Shown piece after piece: positions 37,407 to 50,640 of a DNA stretch of 64,000 bases. The stretch lies in assembly GCA_016802295.1 (NCBI GenBank), contig JAESIW010000118.1, forward strand, positions 1,746,496-1,810,495, given 5' to 3'. Numbering within the stretch: position 1 is the first letter of the stretch; each line of letters begins with the position of its first letter. The notes below the pieces were generated by a model. That model did not search any database. It was not told the origin of the DNA and saw only the letters and a list, made by a program, of their open reading frames with translations. This DNA comes from Brachionus rotundiformis. Lineage: Eukaryota > Rotifera > Eurotatoria > Ploima > Brachionidae. The position numbers and the translations under genes were made by a program.

Positions 37407-37944
37407 GAAAAAATATTTTTCCTATTTTGATAAATTAAAATATACTAAAATAAAATATATTTATAAACTCATCTTGTCGAAATTAGCTTTAGAAGGTAAA
37501 TTATTGAAAAAAAGCTTTTATAGATATATATTTGTTTCAATTAGATTAAATTAGCTGTCAAAGAAATAAAAAAGTTAATAAGTTAATCATATTTGACATT
37601 ATTTAATTTAATTGTACTAACAAAAAATATTTGACCCTAACATCAGTATTTTTGTTCAGGAAAATATTATTTTTGTTTTTTAAAAATATTATACGCGTTA
37701 TAAAATACCGCAGCATAGTGCAGCATACTTTATTGCATCTTTTTTACCTAAATTTTTGTGACGTAGATACAAGATAAAAATTAAAGTATCAATAACACTC
37801 GAATCGATTTTGTTTACGTAAAAAAAGAAAATACATTTTTGGTAGAAAAGACGCAACAAAATATGCTGCACTATGTTGAAGTATTTTTTTGAATATATTT
37901 TATTTTAGTAAACTTTAATTTATCAAAATAGGAATAATTTTTTT
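37407..37944. repeat. Long palindrome with an interrupted left arm
   Basis: Left blocks 37407-37463 and 37704-37752 pair in order with the right blocks 37891-37944 and 37838-37885. The shared core of the inner pair is catagtgcagcata and its complement. On the right the two blocks are almost contiguous; on the left they are separated by about 240 bp. This looks like a hairpin element whose left arm took an insertion. Confidence 0.75.
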
Positions 37945-38009
37945 CTTTTTGTTTTTGAAATTCACAATACCTAGCAAAGTAAAATTTTTGATTAAATTTC
38001 AAGCGTTCA

Positions 38010-38167
38010 ATCTTGCTCAAACATTTTCAGATGCGCAATTAAATTTCATCGCAGATTTTTTATTCTTTTAACATTTCAAAGATTTATTTTTAAACTTTTG
38101 AAAAATGATTTCAATTTCTAAAATGCAATGAAATTTAATTGCGCATCTAAAAATGTTTGACCAAGAT
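38010..38167. repeat. Inverted repeat, 41-nt arms
   Basis: Arms at 38010-38050 and 38127-38167 are complementary along cagatgcgcaattaaatttc and its flanks with only a few mismatches, around a 76-nt loop. Probably a short non-autonomous element or the two ends of one. Confidence 0.75.
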
Positions 38168-41100
38168 TTACGTAAGAATATCAAGAGCGCTTGATAATAC
38201 AATACCTTGATCTATAAAAGATATTGTTAAGGAAAGAGACTCAATCATCAAATATAGCACCAAAAGGCATTGATTCAGATGATGATGATGCAAGTAATCC
38301 AATTGAAGAAAATGTATCCAAAAGACCGAGAATTGTTTCAAACATACAAGCTGAAGAAAAGTTGTGTGATAAATGTGGTGCAAAAATGAAAGAAGATATT
38401 GGGCTTGCTCAAAAAAATGTAGAAAAATTTAAATTTTTGTGGTAAAATTGAATAAAAAATTTTTTTTTTAATAAATTTGGTGTATTACTATTAAATTAGA
38501 TAATAATATGAAAAAAAAATAGTGTCATTTTATATTTTTATTTTGTTTTTGGTTTTATTCTAATCAATTTGGGGTATATTATTGAAAATTTGGTGTATTA
38601 GAATTAATAAAGTCATATTTGATTTTCTCTGGGATTCGAAAAAAATTCAAAAACTAATTTAGATGTTCCAATCTACTGTATAACTTTTCAAAATACTTAA
38701 CTTTTCAAAATAATAAGCAATTTCCTTAGTTTCAAAATGATAAAAATTTAACCAGGAATTAAATTAAACTAAAATGTGTGTTTATTTTTTAATGAAATTT
38801 TTTTGATCGATTTTACTCGTAAGGTACCAATCTGAGCCTGATTTTTTTATCTAATGTTTGCTAATACCTAACATGACTCCCAAGCCAAAAATAATTTTTT
38901 AATAATATTTTTATAAAAGCTTTTAATTTCTATTATGTCACTTCTTTTTTTTTTAATATTACCACTAGATTCAATTGAAAAAGAATTGTGTAACAACTTT
39001 AAAAAGAAAATAAACTAGCTAAAAAAGATTTATTTAAAATAAAAGATGGTTAGGGTCGGAATTTTTTTAAATTAAGTTCATTTTGAAGCAAAGACGATTA
39101 TCTGATTTATTTAAATTGATTAAAAGGCTATTGACGTTATTGAAATAATATCTAAATATACTGATAAGTTTTGAAATAGATTATTAAAATAATTTTTATT
39201 GAAATTTTCCATCATTGATAACAATGTATAAAAAATATGACTTTTTTAATTTTTATGATAAAATTCCAAAAAAATGTCTCAAATTTTTAATATAAGTCAA
39301 GTGTTTGGATCTTAAATATATTTCTTTTAAACAATTCAAACAAACTAGAATTTTAATTTGAATCCTTGCTAAATATAAAAAATAATATTAAATCGTAATT
39401 CTTTTATTTAATAATTTTCTTTTTAATATTAGTTTTATTAGATTTTTGTATAAAAAATATAGTCCTTATAAATGCTGAGTAAAATAATAAAAATAGTTAA
39501 AATCTAACAGTTCTTTGGTTCAATGATAAAATAAACTCATTAAAAAAACTCAAAAAAAGTTTCTACCTGGTAATTAAACAACTAAAAATATATTAAAAAA
39601 ATCAATTTTTTTAGCTCTCTGATTTTAAAAGTATTAAAATAATATTTGAGGAAATTTCACTAAAATAACGTTTTTACAAAATTAGTGAATTAGTAAGAAG
39701 ACAGCTTTGAAAAAAATTAATTATTTATATCAATAATGACGTTAAATTATCAAAAATACATTTTATTCAGAGCACAATCTAAATTTATTTATAAACAATG
39801 TCTAGTTGTAATTAAAAGTTCTATATTTTGACAATTTTTAAAATTTTAAATAATTTATTTACTTAAATTTTGTGAAAGCAAATTTAAAATGTATGATTAA
39901 AAACATACTAAAAATTTGCCGTCTGAAATGGAATTTTTCCATTATTTATCTTTTTAAAGTTAAATATTTTATACATAAGAAATTTTTTTTCTTATTCGAA
40001 ATTGTTTAATCGCCACCACATTTTAATTATTTTTGTTTGAATTAAATTAGAAATTAAACGTTTTATACTTTAGAAAAGTCTTTAGTTATTTGTTTAAAAA
40101 AGTATTTTAATGAGGGTCTTCCCAAAGGATTTCTGTTTTCATATGTTAAAATTTACCTAATGCTGGCAAAAGATATTATATAGATTTTTTTAAGCTAAGA
40201 AAAAAAGTAAAAATTTATTTTGGTAGAACATTTTAATAAAATTTTTATTTGATTAAAAAATTCATTGTCAACAATAGAGAACAATTTATAATTAGAGATA
40301 AAGTATTAAGATTTGAACTAAATGAGTTTAATTAACTTTTAGTGATGTAATAATTTTAACATTTGAACATTAAACATTATTTAGTTGTTTTTCTTTCATG
40401 ATAGAAAAAATATAAACAATTAATTAAATTAATTAAGATTTAATTTAGAAAAAAAAAGCTTTTAAATATTTTTTTTTCTAGGATCTATTAAATTTTCTTT
40501 TTAGCGCTAATTACTTGAAATTAGTTAACGTAATAGCTGTCAAGTGTCATTAGGCTTTCATCTTGTAGCAAAATAAACAAACTCTCTTTTTTTTTTTCAA
40601 GAATCGATAACGAGCTTTTTGATTGATTTAAGTTTGTTTAAGAAATTTGAATTTCTTAAATAAATAGTTTATAAATTTTTAGGCAAATTTATTTCTAATA
40701 ATTTAACTTTATATTCTTAATGAATAAATAATTTTTATGCTAGTTCACTCGGAATTCGAGAGTCTCGAGGCTGCCTTGTCATATTTATTTTGCCTTCTGG
40801 GCTTAGCGTGGAAAAACTTGGTTTAAAAAGTCAATTTCTCTTGACTCTTTTTGACAATATCTTGCGTAATTAGGTGCCAAATTATTAATGCATGCTTTAT
40901 TTGATCTTTGTCATTTATTTTTAAATTTTCTTATGTAATTAGGGTATGCTGACTACCGGATAGATTAAAGTTAATATTTTTATATAAAAACTATTCTAAT
41001 TATGTGACAAATGTAATTAGTTTTTCTCACTAATTTGAAATAAGATACTGAATAAATTTTAATTTTTTACTAACGGGTTCATATAATATCCTGCGGATAT

Positions 41101-41550
41101 TTTTTTTACAGATATGATATATTATTTGATAATTTATTTACTTGAATATATTGACAAAATTTATTTTAATTTTTACTTTTATTCTTTTCTAATCTGTGAA
41201 TTGTTTTTTTTTCTAAAATTTTTCATATGATAAATTTAAATAATGATTATTTGTATTTTCAAAACTTTAGAAAATAAAAACTATGGTATCTTTAGAGTTA
41301 AACTTTGAGGCTTAATTTTTTTTTAAAATAAAAAAAATAATAAATGTTTAGCTAGTTTATTTTTTTTAAATTAAAATATTTCTTAAGAATAACATTTCCA
41401 AGCGATTTAACTCAAAAGTCTTCTTTTCCGATAATTTGGCAATAAAATTACCACCAATTTCCATATTCAGGATAAATATTTGGCCAAAATATGAGTCCAA
41501 AACAAAATTGAAAATTTATTTATTTTTATAGATATGTTTTATTAACAGAT

Positions 41551-42423
41551 ATGTTTGAGACTATTAAGCCTTTGGAAAATAAACTACCAGAGAGACCGGC
41601 TTTTAGTCGGCCACCAAGCATGCGAAGAGCAATCGCTGTTAAAAAAGAGCCTGTCACAACTCTAAATGCTTTAAATACAAAAAATTTTCTTCCAAATCTT
41701 TCTCCTCTTGGCAACTACCCTTTCATAAAGACCAAAAAAAAGACGCTTAAGCAAAACTCTTTCGACCATCCGCTCAATTCTTTCCGTGACAGCAACTTTT
41801 TCAATCTACAAGACGACTGGTCCAAAGAAGGCTGCGAGGACATGTTCAATTCGGTAGAACAGTTTCTTGACCATCAGTTAAAAAGGGAAAAGTCATGCAA
41901 AAGGCGCTGTAATGAAATAATCAAGGTCCGCAACATGGAAAATACCCGGAAATTGATCGAGAACACAATTAAAGATTTTGATGAAAAGATAAATCTAAAT
42001 CTCCTTGTGAAAACAAGAGACACAGCTCCAAAAACAAGTTCGTCACCATCAATCTCGGACTCGACCAATTACCGAGCTCTCATTGCCGAGGAAATTCTTA
42101 GGGTCAACTCAAAGTGCTCGAGATGTAGAGAAAAAAATAGACGCCATGAAGAATCGCTGTTCGAATCGCCTCTGGAAACCCAAAAAGCCAAAATTTTAAA
42201 AAAGCAAACTTTACCAAATTTAGCGAATGGTATTAATCATGCACATTTTGCCAGTTTTCATTCACATCACAACCATAAGCCTAACTTAAACAACAGCAGA
42301 TCACATAATAATTTCCAGAAAATGGCCACTCGTTCCATGACAATTAGACATGATTTTAATGACAAAAATATATTGGACTCGGTACAGAATAAAAAACAGC
42401 TTGTCAGCAAGCATTTGGTCTGA
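41551..42423 (+). CDS. Orphan basic protein with a CxxC pair
   Basis: A 290-codon ORF without introns, not recognised. The protein is hydrophilic and basic, begins MFETIKPLENKLPERP, has a predicted helical middle (about residues 90-145) and a CSRCREKNRRH segment at about residue 193 that could be half of a metal site. The C-terminal third is rich in His, Asn and Ser. There is no signal peptide or membrane segment. An upstream 5' exon is possible, because a pyrimidine-poor AG lies a few bases before the ORF and the true start may lie further left. Function unknown. Confidence 0.65.
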   Translation: MFETIKPLENKLPERPAFSRPPSMRRAIAVKKEPVTTLNALNTKNFLPNLSPLGNYPFIKTKKKTLKQNSFDHPLNSFRDSNFFNLQDDWSKEGCEDMFNSVEQFLDHQLKREKSCKRRCNEIIKVRNMENTRKLIENTIKDFDEKINLNLLVKTRDTAPKTSSSPSISDSTNYRALIAEEILRVNSKCSRCREKNRRHEESLFESPLETQKAKILKKQTLPNLANGINHAHFASFHSHHNHKPNLNNSRSHNNFQKMATRSMTIRHDFNDKNILDSVQNKKQLVSKHLV

Positions 42424-43355
42424 AATTTTATCTTGTTTTGTCAGTTCTTTATTAATTAAAGCGTTTTTATTTTATTTTTTTGAAGATAAAAATTATTTGT
42501 TCTCTAATACTGGTAAATAATAAAAAAATAATAAATATTAAATTTTTTAATAAAATATTTTATAAATGAGACATTCGATATTAATTAATTTAATATAAAA
42601 AAAAATCACTCAAATCAAAATATAAAGCTATCATATTTTAGTATTATAAATATTGATTTTAGATTTTAAAGGTTAAAAAATTCAAAAAATGTTCACCCAT
42701 GGATTAGTTTAATTATTTGTCTAAAAAATCCGATTTATATTTAATTTATTTATGGGCCATAAAAGGCCAAAATTTGCAAATCAAAGCTTCGGACATGTCC
42801 GATACCTCTCTTATTTAATAAGTTCAAGTTACCTTTGAGATTATTCTTGAATTTATATCAAAATATAAAAATATCTATTCTATAAAGATGTTTTTTTTTC
42901 TACTTAACTATGACACAAATATGTTGCGGGGTCCACCACTTTTCCAAAATGCAAATAAGATAAATTTAATTAGCCAAAATAATCAGTTTAAAATAAGAGA
43001 ATATTTAAGCTTAAATAAAAGTAAAATGGTGAACAAAAAATTATTGACCTCTTGGATCTATTTTTCTTAATTTACATAAAAAATAGTTTTCAAACAATTT
43101 AATATTTTTAAACATTTATTAAGCAAACAGGATAGAATGTCCAAATATTTGTTTATTTGCAATTATAAATTTTTTTTATAACGACTGTCCGCTAATTCAA
43201 TAGTTTTATAAATAGTATATTTTCGTACTATGTCCGATATTGATTGGAAATAAAAGTTTATCTTTGAATTTAAACTTAATCCTAGTCTCACTCATAGAAT
43301 AAATTATAAAAAGATATTCTCTTTTTTTTTGGTATATTTTGTCTTGTAATCCAAA
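42424..43355. other. Intergenic region
   Basis: 932 nt, AT-rich. A 60-codon ORF at 42888-43070 has low-complexity composition and no other support, so I do not call it. Nothing else seen. Confidence 0.5.
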
Positions 43356-43741
43356 ATGCCTAAAATCTTAATAAAGATAGCTTTGATATGCTTTCTGAGC
43401 AAGCATACAAACGCCGACTGGAGAGATGGTAACATTTGATGACTTAACTTAATATATAATCTATATTTAAATATTCAGTATTACCAAAAAACGACTTGAC
43501 CATTAATTGGAATGGTAAAGAATTTAATCAACCTTTCATAAATCCACACCACTGGTCATTCGGTTGGTGGCCTACATATCTGAACCAAGTATACGGCAAT
43601 ATTATTGATGTCAAAAGTGAACATGCGTGCCGCTTAAATTCAAACCCGTGTAGAAGTCATTCTGAGTGTTGTAGCAAGTTTTGTAGATGCACCAAGTGGA
43701 GTTCTTTTGGACAAGACTTATGTAACAGAAAATGTTTATAA
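43356..43741 (+). CDS. Secreted eight-cysteine (knottin-like) peptide
   Basis: Two exons (43356-43428 and 43479-43741) join in frame to 111 residues. Exon 1 starts MPKILIKIALICFLSKHTNA, a clear signal peptide with a likely cut near residue 20. A propeptide-like stretch rich in Trp, Asn and His follows. The C-terminal 40 residues carry eight cysteines spaced C-x6-C-x5-CC-x3-C-x-C-x10-C-x3-C. That layout resembles inhibitor-cystine-knot peptides, a fold found in defence peptides, protease inhibitors and some venom components. Nothing in the sequence decides among these roles, so I assign none. It is a complete gene with good donor (GTAACA) and acceptor (TTCAG) sites. Confidence 0.7.
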
Positions 43742-44000
43742 ATAAAAATTAATTCAATTAGAAAAAAATTATTATATGTACATAGCTAATTTTTTTTATA
43801 TTTGGTCGAAAATAATTTATTTTATCTATTTAAATGGAAAAATAGATTATTGTTATTATGTATTTTGTTAAATAAATTTAATTTAACCTAAAAGAGTAAT
43901 TTTGTTAATTTTGATTTATGAAGATTCTTTATAATTCTTCATTTTTTAATTAACTCTCTTAAAAATTGAATTTATAATTAATAAATTTTTTTAAAAATAA

Positions 44001-44352
44001 ATGTTTGAATTTATTAATATAAATTTATGTGACAGTTGTAATTTTAGAGATTGGATTCGGGCACGAAATTCAGCCAATTCTGTAATTTTTGACCTTCCAT
44101 AATCTATGATTAATTTTTTTCTATTAGGAAGAATCCAATTTGAATACCAATCAATCAGGTAGGAAAAAAATTTTTATTAATCAATATATTGTTAAAGAAA
44201 ATAAAAATCTTCTCTCATTAAAATAATTTTTCTTTTTTTTAATAGATTTGTTGAGCAGAAACATTGAGAATACTTTTGTGATTCTGTCTTGTATTTTGCT
44301 ACTAATGTTAGCTTATTTAATTTGGCCAAAGAAAACAAAAATAAAAAATTAA
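44001..44352 (+). CDS. Small single-pass membrane protein (72 aa)
   Basis: Three small exons (44001-44081, 44128-44158, 44246-44352) join with correct phases to 72 residues. The start is MFEFININLCDSCNFRDWIR, with a CxxC pair. The last exon holds one hydrophobic segment (FVILSCILLLMLAYLIW) followed by a basic tail ending in Lys-Asn, so the protein is probably C-terminally anchored with a short lysine-rich cytosolic end. I do not recognise the family. It is supported by three consistent splice junctions and the membrane segment, not by homology. Its stop lies 19 nt from the end of the convergent RING gene. Confidence 0.55.
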
Positions 44353-44370
44353 ATTAAAAATTAGTTTTAT

Positions 44371-45773
44371 TTATTCGCTTGAAGAGGTGACCAGATCAAG
44401 CTTACATGTGGGACATGTAGACTTTTGAGCCAGCCACGTATCTATGCATTTAACATGAAATTGGTGAAAACAGCTCAAAATTTTCACATTTTCATCAGGA
44501 AGTAAATCTTCCAAGCAAATTGAGCATTTGATATTCAAATTTAAACAGGTGTCTAGATCCGAATTTTCGCCAGTTTCCTCTTCGGGCTTGAAATAGCTCT
44601 TGCATTTGGGTCTTTGATACTTAATTACTGGAAATCTCTGCGCCAAAGGACTACACTTTGGTCTCAATGGTGAAAATGTACACTCAGATTTAGTCACTTT
44701 ATTTCTACTCATAACTTTGGCTGTCGGGCTTGTATCCTCATTTTTGCTGTCTTCAAACAAACATTTCTGAACTGAATTTTTCATCTTTTCAGGCTGATTC
44801 TGTGCCAAATCAGTGTTACAATTCTTGCTGTCTTGGTAAACCAACTTGCATTCCTTGGGCACTAAATTCGATTCTCTAACAAACAAACTAGCTGAGTTAT
44901 TTTCTTCTGTAAACAAAGAAGAACTAGCCGGATTGCTGTCTGGACCATCATTTCTCTGATCACACATTGAATTAATTCGATTCTTGTATAACAAAAGCTT
45001 GTGTTCCAAATTTTTTATTTTTTCTCTATAAAACAATTCTGTAGCGCTCAAAGTATCCTGTAGCTGTTGACCATTGTTTTCACTATTGACACAATTAAGC
45101 TGGGAACAAGAATTAACAATGTTGGAAAAATATTTGACTCTGTCGACGCGGTTAATGGCATTTGAGTCTTTGTCCAGTTCAGGTACATAATGGATTTTAC
45201 GGTCTTATTTTGCAGTGTAGCATGGTTAGAGTATTTTTTGCTTAATGAGTCGAAGTCAATCGCTTGGCAATACTCTACTAGCACAAAGCCAGGTCTTAGG
45301 TGCTGCAGATTGACTTGGCAATTTTGTTTTGGATCTAGAAGAAAATCAATGTATAAATTGATAACATCATTACGCAAATTGGTATCAATATTTTCAATGA
45401 CAAATTTAGTCCGGTCAATTTTGAATGCTTGGTAAAGCTCATTTTCAAAAACGACATCGCCAAAGGCCAGAACATCATCAAGTGCTAAAAAAATTAAATA
45501 AAAAAATAGAAAATAATTTTAATAAATAGTTTATTAACTTTGCTGATTTTTGAAAGTAATTAAAAATTGTCTCAGTACTGTGTCATAAGTTATGGAGTTT
45601 ATTTCGTCACCACCAGTTCTTTTTTTGCTCTCGTACAGCAGCTCTATGTATCCACGGTGGTTTTCTGATTTGTTGGTCACAATCAGACTGTAATCTATCC
45701 AAAGATTAAGTGCCTCAGGCAAACGTATTGACTTGTTTAATTTACCTAGATTATTATTTTTTATTATATCCAT
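44371..45773 (-). CDS. RING-H2 protein with RRM-like N-terminal repeats (one apparent frameshift)
   Basis: Probable E3 ubiquitin ligase. Exon 1 is 45539-45773 and exon 2 runs 45484-44371. The N-terminal half has two segments resembling the degenerate RRMs of PARP10/14-type proteins: YIELLYESKKRTGGDEI, and a second at about 45210-45400. A serine/asparagine-rich linker follows, then a C-terminal RING-H2 finger: CSICLEDLLP, the CFHQFHVKCIDTWL core and a final CPTCK. The reading frame breaks near 45195, where a run of four A on the coding strand would need one more A to continue (VKIHYVPELD). With that base the coding length closes to 449 residues. This may be a sequencing or assembly slip or a real lesion. 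The RRM call is tentative; the RING is secure. Confidence 0.75.
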
Positions 45774-46558
45774 GGCTTTAAATGTTAATTAGTTTCAGCA
45801 TACTTTTTTTGTTAAAAAAAAGGCAATTTAAAGTATTCAAAGAATGAAAAAATGTTTAAATTTAGTTTTAAAAAATGCATTTTGTTTATGATTAGGTAAA
45901 AATTTTATTAAAAAAAGTAGCGGGGGAGAATAAATTCTTAAGAAAATCTGATCGCTAAAATTAATTAAAACGCTTAAATGTCTGGAAGATAAAATTTTAC
46001 GAAATAAAGACTCCCTTAATTTATCAAATTTATGCTAATTAAATAAATATTTTTCTTCAGTTTCTTGAAATATAATAAATTATTAAATTAAATTTTAATA
46101 TTTTTATGAGTAATTAAAATTTTAAAATAAATAAATAGCTAATTTTAATTTTAGTACAACAAAGCAAAATTTAGTTAGTGAGAGTTTGCTTTTGCAAGGT
46201 ATGTACCAAAGAGCAACTAATCCAGGTGGCTTATCTTTAAGCATTTGAATTTTGTTAAATTAAAAAAAATACACAAGTTAATATATAATTTAAACTAAAC
46301 AAAAAAATAATAATAATTATTTATTAATTATTAAAAATGAAATAAAACTAATAACGTAAACAATATTAAAATTAAAGTTAAAATTTCTTTTAATTAAAAA
46401 CTTTTAAAAAATTGCCAAAAAATTAAGGCATATTCAAGTGCCATCAGAAACCATTTGCCTGTAGTGTCCAGGTTTTAAACAATTTCTTCATAAATTTAAA
46501 TAACCTTGTAGGCAATTAGTTGACAATTTTTTCTTTATAAAAATCAGTCGGGTTTTTA
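45774..46558. other. Intergenic region between RING gene start and TGR end
   Basis: About 790 nt, AT-rich. It should contain the RING gene promoter and the tail of the TGR transcript. No other feature seen. Confidence 0.5.
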
Positions 46559-46560
46559 CT

Positions 46561-46656
46561 CACAACTGTTCATCTTTAGAGAACAAACTCTAGTCCATTT
46601 GTCTTGGAAAAAGATCGAACTGGACCAGAATTCACTGTTCTCGAAGAACAGTTGTG
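46561..46656 (-). promoter_or_regulatory. Candidate SECIS-bearing 3' UTR structure
   Basis: Immediately after the TGR stop the transcript contains an 11-nt perfectly inverted pair, cacaactgttc (from 46656) and gaacagttgtg (to 46561). Inside it lies a second pairing, aattctggtcc with ggactagagtt. A competing local hairpin is actgttct-tcg-agaacagt. An ATGA...AAAAA...TGAT arrangement just downstream (about 46510-46575) is another possible SECIS core. I cannot decide by eye which fold is the real selenocysteine insertion element, only that a strong structure is where one is expected. Confidence 0.4.
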
Positions 46657-46658
46657 AT

Positions 46659-49650
<2,992 letters not shown>

Positions 49651-49684
49651 GATTACTGTACATTCTTTCAAAGCAAGTATCTGT

Positions 49685-50640
49685 CTAAAAATTAAATAAT
49701 ATGTAGTGAGAGAGAATATGTGTTTTATAATCAAACTAAAAATATGCTTATTTATAAAAAATAATTTATAAACTTTGGTACATTTTCTCTCATTTAGTTC
49801 ACAACGCTTCAACTAAATGTGCAAAATTAAGTTAAATTAGCCCAATTTGAAAATGAGTCTAGTTTGGACCGAGATCACTTGGTTTTGGCAAAATATTTGG
49901 TTAAATTTAAATATTCAAATAAAGGTATAATGGAATTTAGAGAATATTTATACTGTCATGTTTCTATTATAATAGAATCTTAAGCATAATTTAAAAAAAA
50001 AAATTTTGCTGATTCATGGTTAGTAAAGCGCAATATGTTCACCAAGTAATTTCCTAATAAGTGCGCTGCTTCCAGCTATTCGAACCAATACCAGAAAGAT
50101 ATAAGCTTAAATTGAATAATTCCTGCCAACAAATGAATGGATGTACATACTTAACAAAAAATTTCAATGAAATTTAAAAATTATCTAAAAACTTAATTAT
50201 GATAAAATTTGAAAAAAAAGCCTAATTTATATTAAATGATCTAGTAATTTTTAAATCTAATTTATATTATTTCTTTTTGATAATTATTTTATATAAAAAA
50301 ATTACAGCTATTTTAATACTAGAATTTTCTATGTAATTTTTTTTAAGCAACTAAAATTTTCCGGATATGTTAAAAGCTTTGTTTATATGAATAGGTGTTT
50401 AATTAGGCAACTAATGGATCTAAATTTTTAAAAATTATTTTTTAGCTAAAATCAATAAATAAAAAAGCTGACCAGACAAATAAAAAAATAGAATAACTTG
50501 CACTTATTCTATGAAAAGTTAGAAAAAATTTAAATAAAATTATATAAATAAATTTATTTAAAAAAAAGGACTAAATAAATTTTTATAATAATTCTATAAT
50601 AAGGTAAATATAAAAAAATAAATGAAGTAGACGAGGCATT
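49685..50640. other. TGR upstream region and channel 3' flank
   Basis: The part next to TGR likely contains its 5' UTR exons: an AG acceptor at 49685-49686 precedes the presequence exon. The remaining AT-rich DNA shows no ORF worth calling. Confidence 0.45.

Larger units (their letters stand above)
36936..41550. other. Long intergenic region with inverted repeats
   Basis: 4.6 kb between myosin and the next gene, AT-rich, without a convincing gene. It holds an interrupted long palindrome (37407-37944) and a second inverted repeat (38010-38167), listed separately. A 73-codon ORF at 38224-38445 has a CxxC pair (DKCGAKM) and an acidic patch; it may be an exon or gene fragment but has no supporting neighbours. 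The rest, to 41550, shows nothing I can name and may include the promoter and 5' exons of the following gene. Confidence 0.5.

Noticed and set aside
38224..38445. 73-codon ORF with DKCGAKM
   Set aside because: No neighbouring exons, no family, next to inverted repeats; could be a fragment but not supportable as a gene.
42888..43070. 60-codon ORF
   Set aside because: Short, low complexity, no signal peptide cleavage context, no homology.
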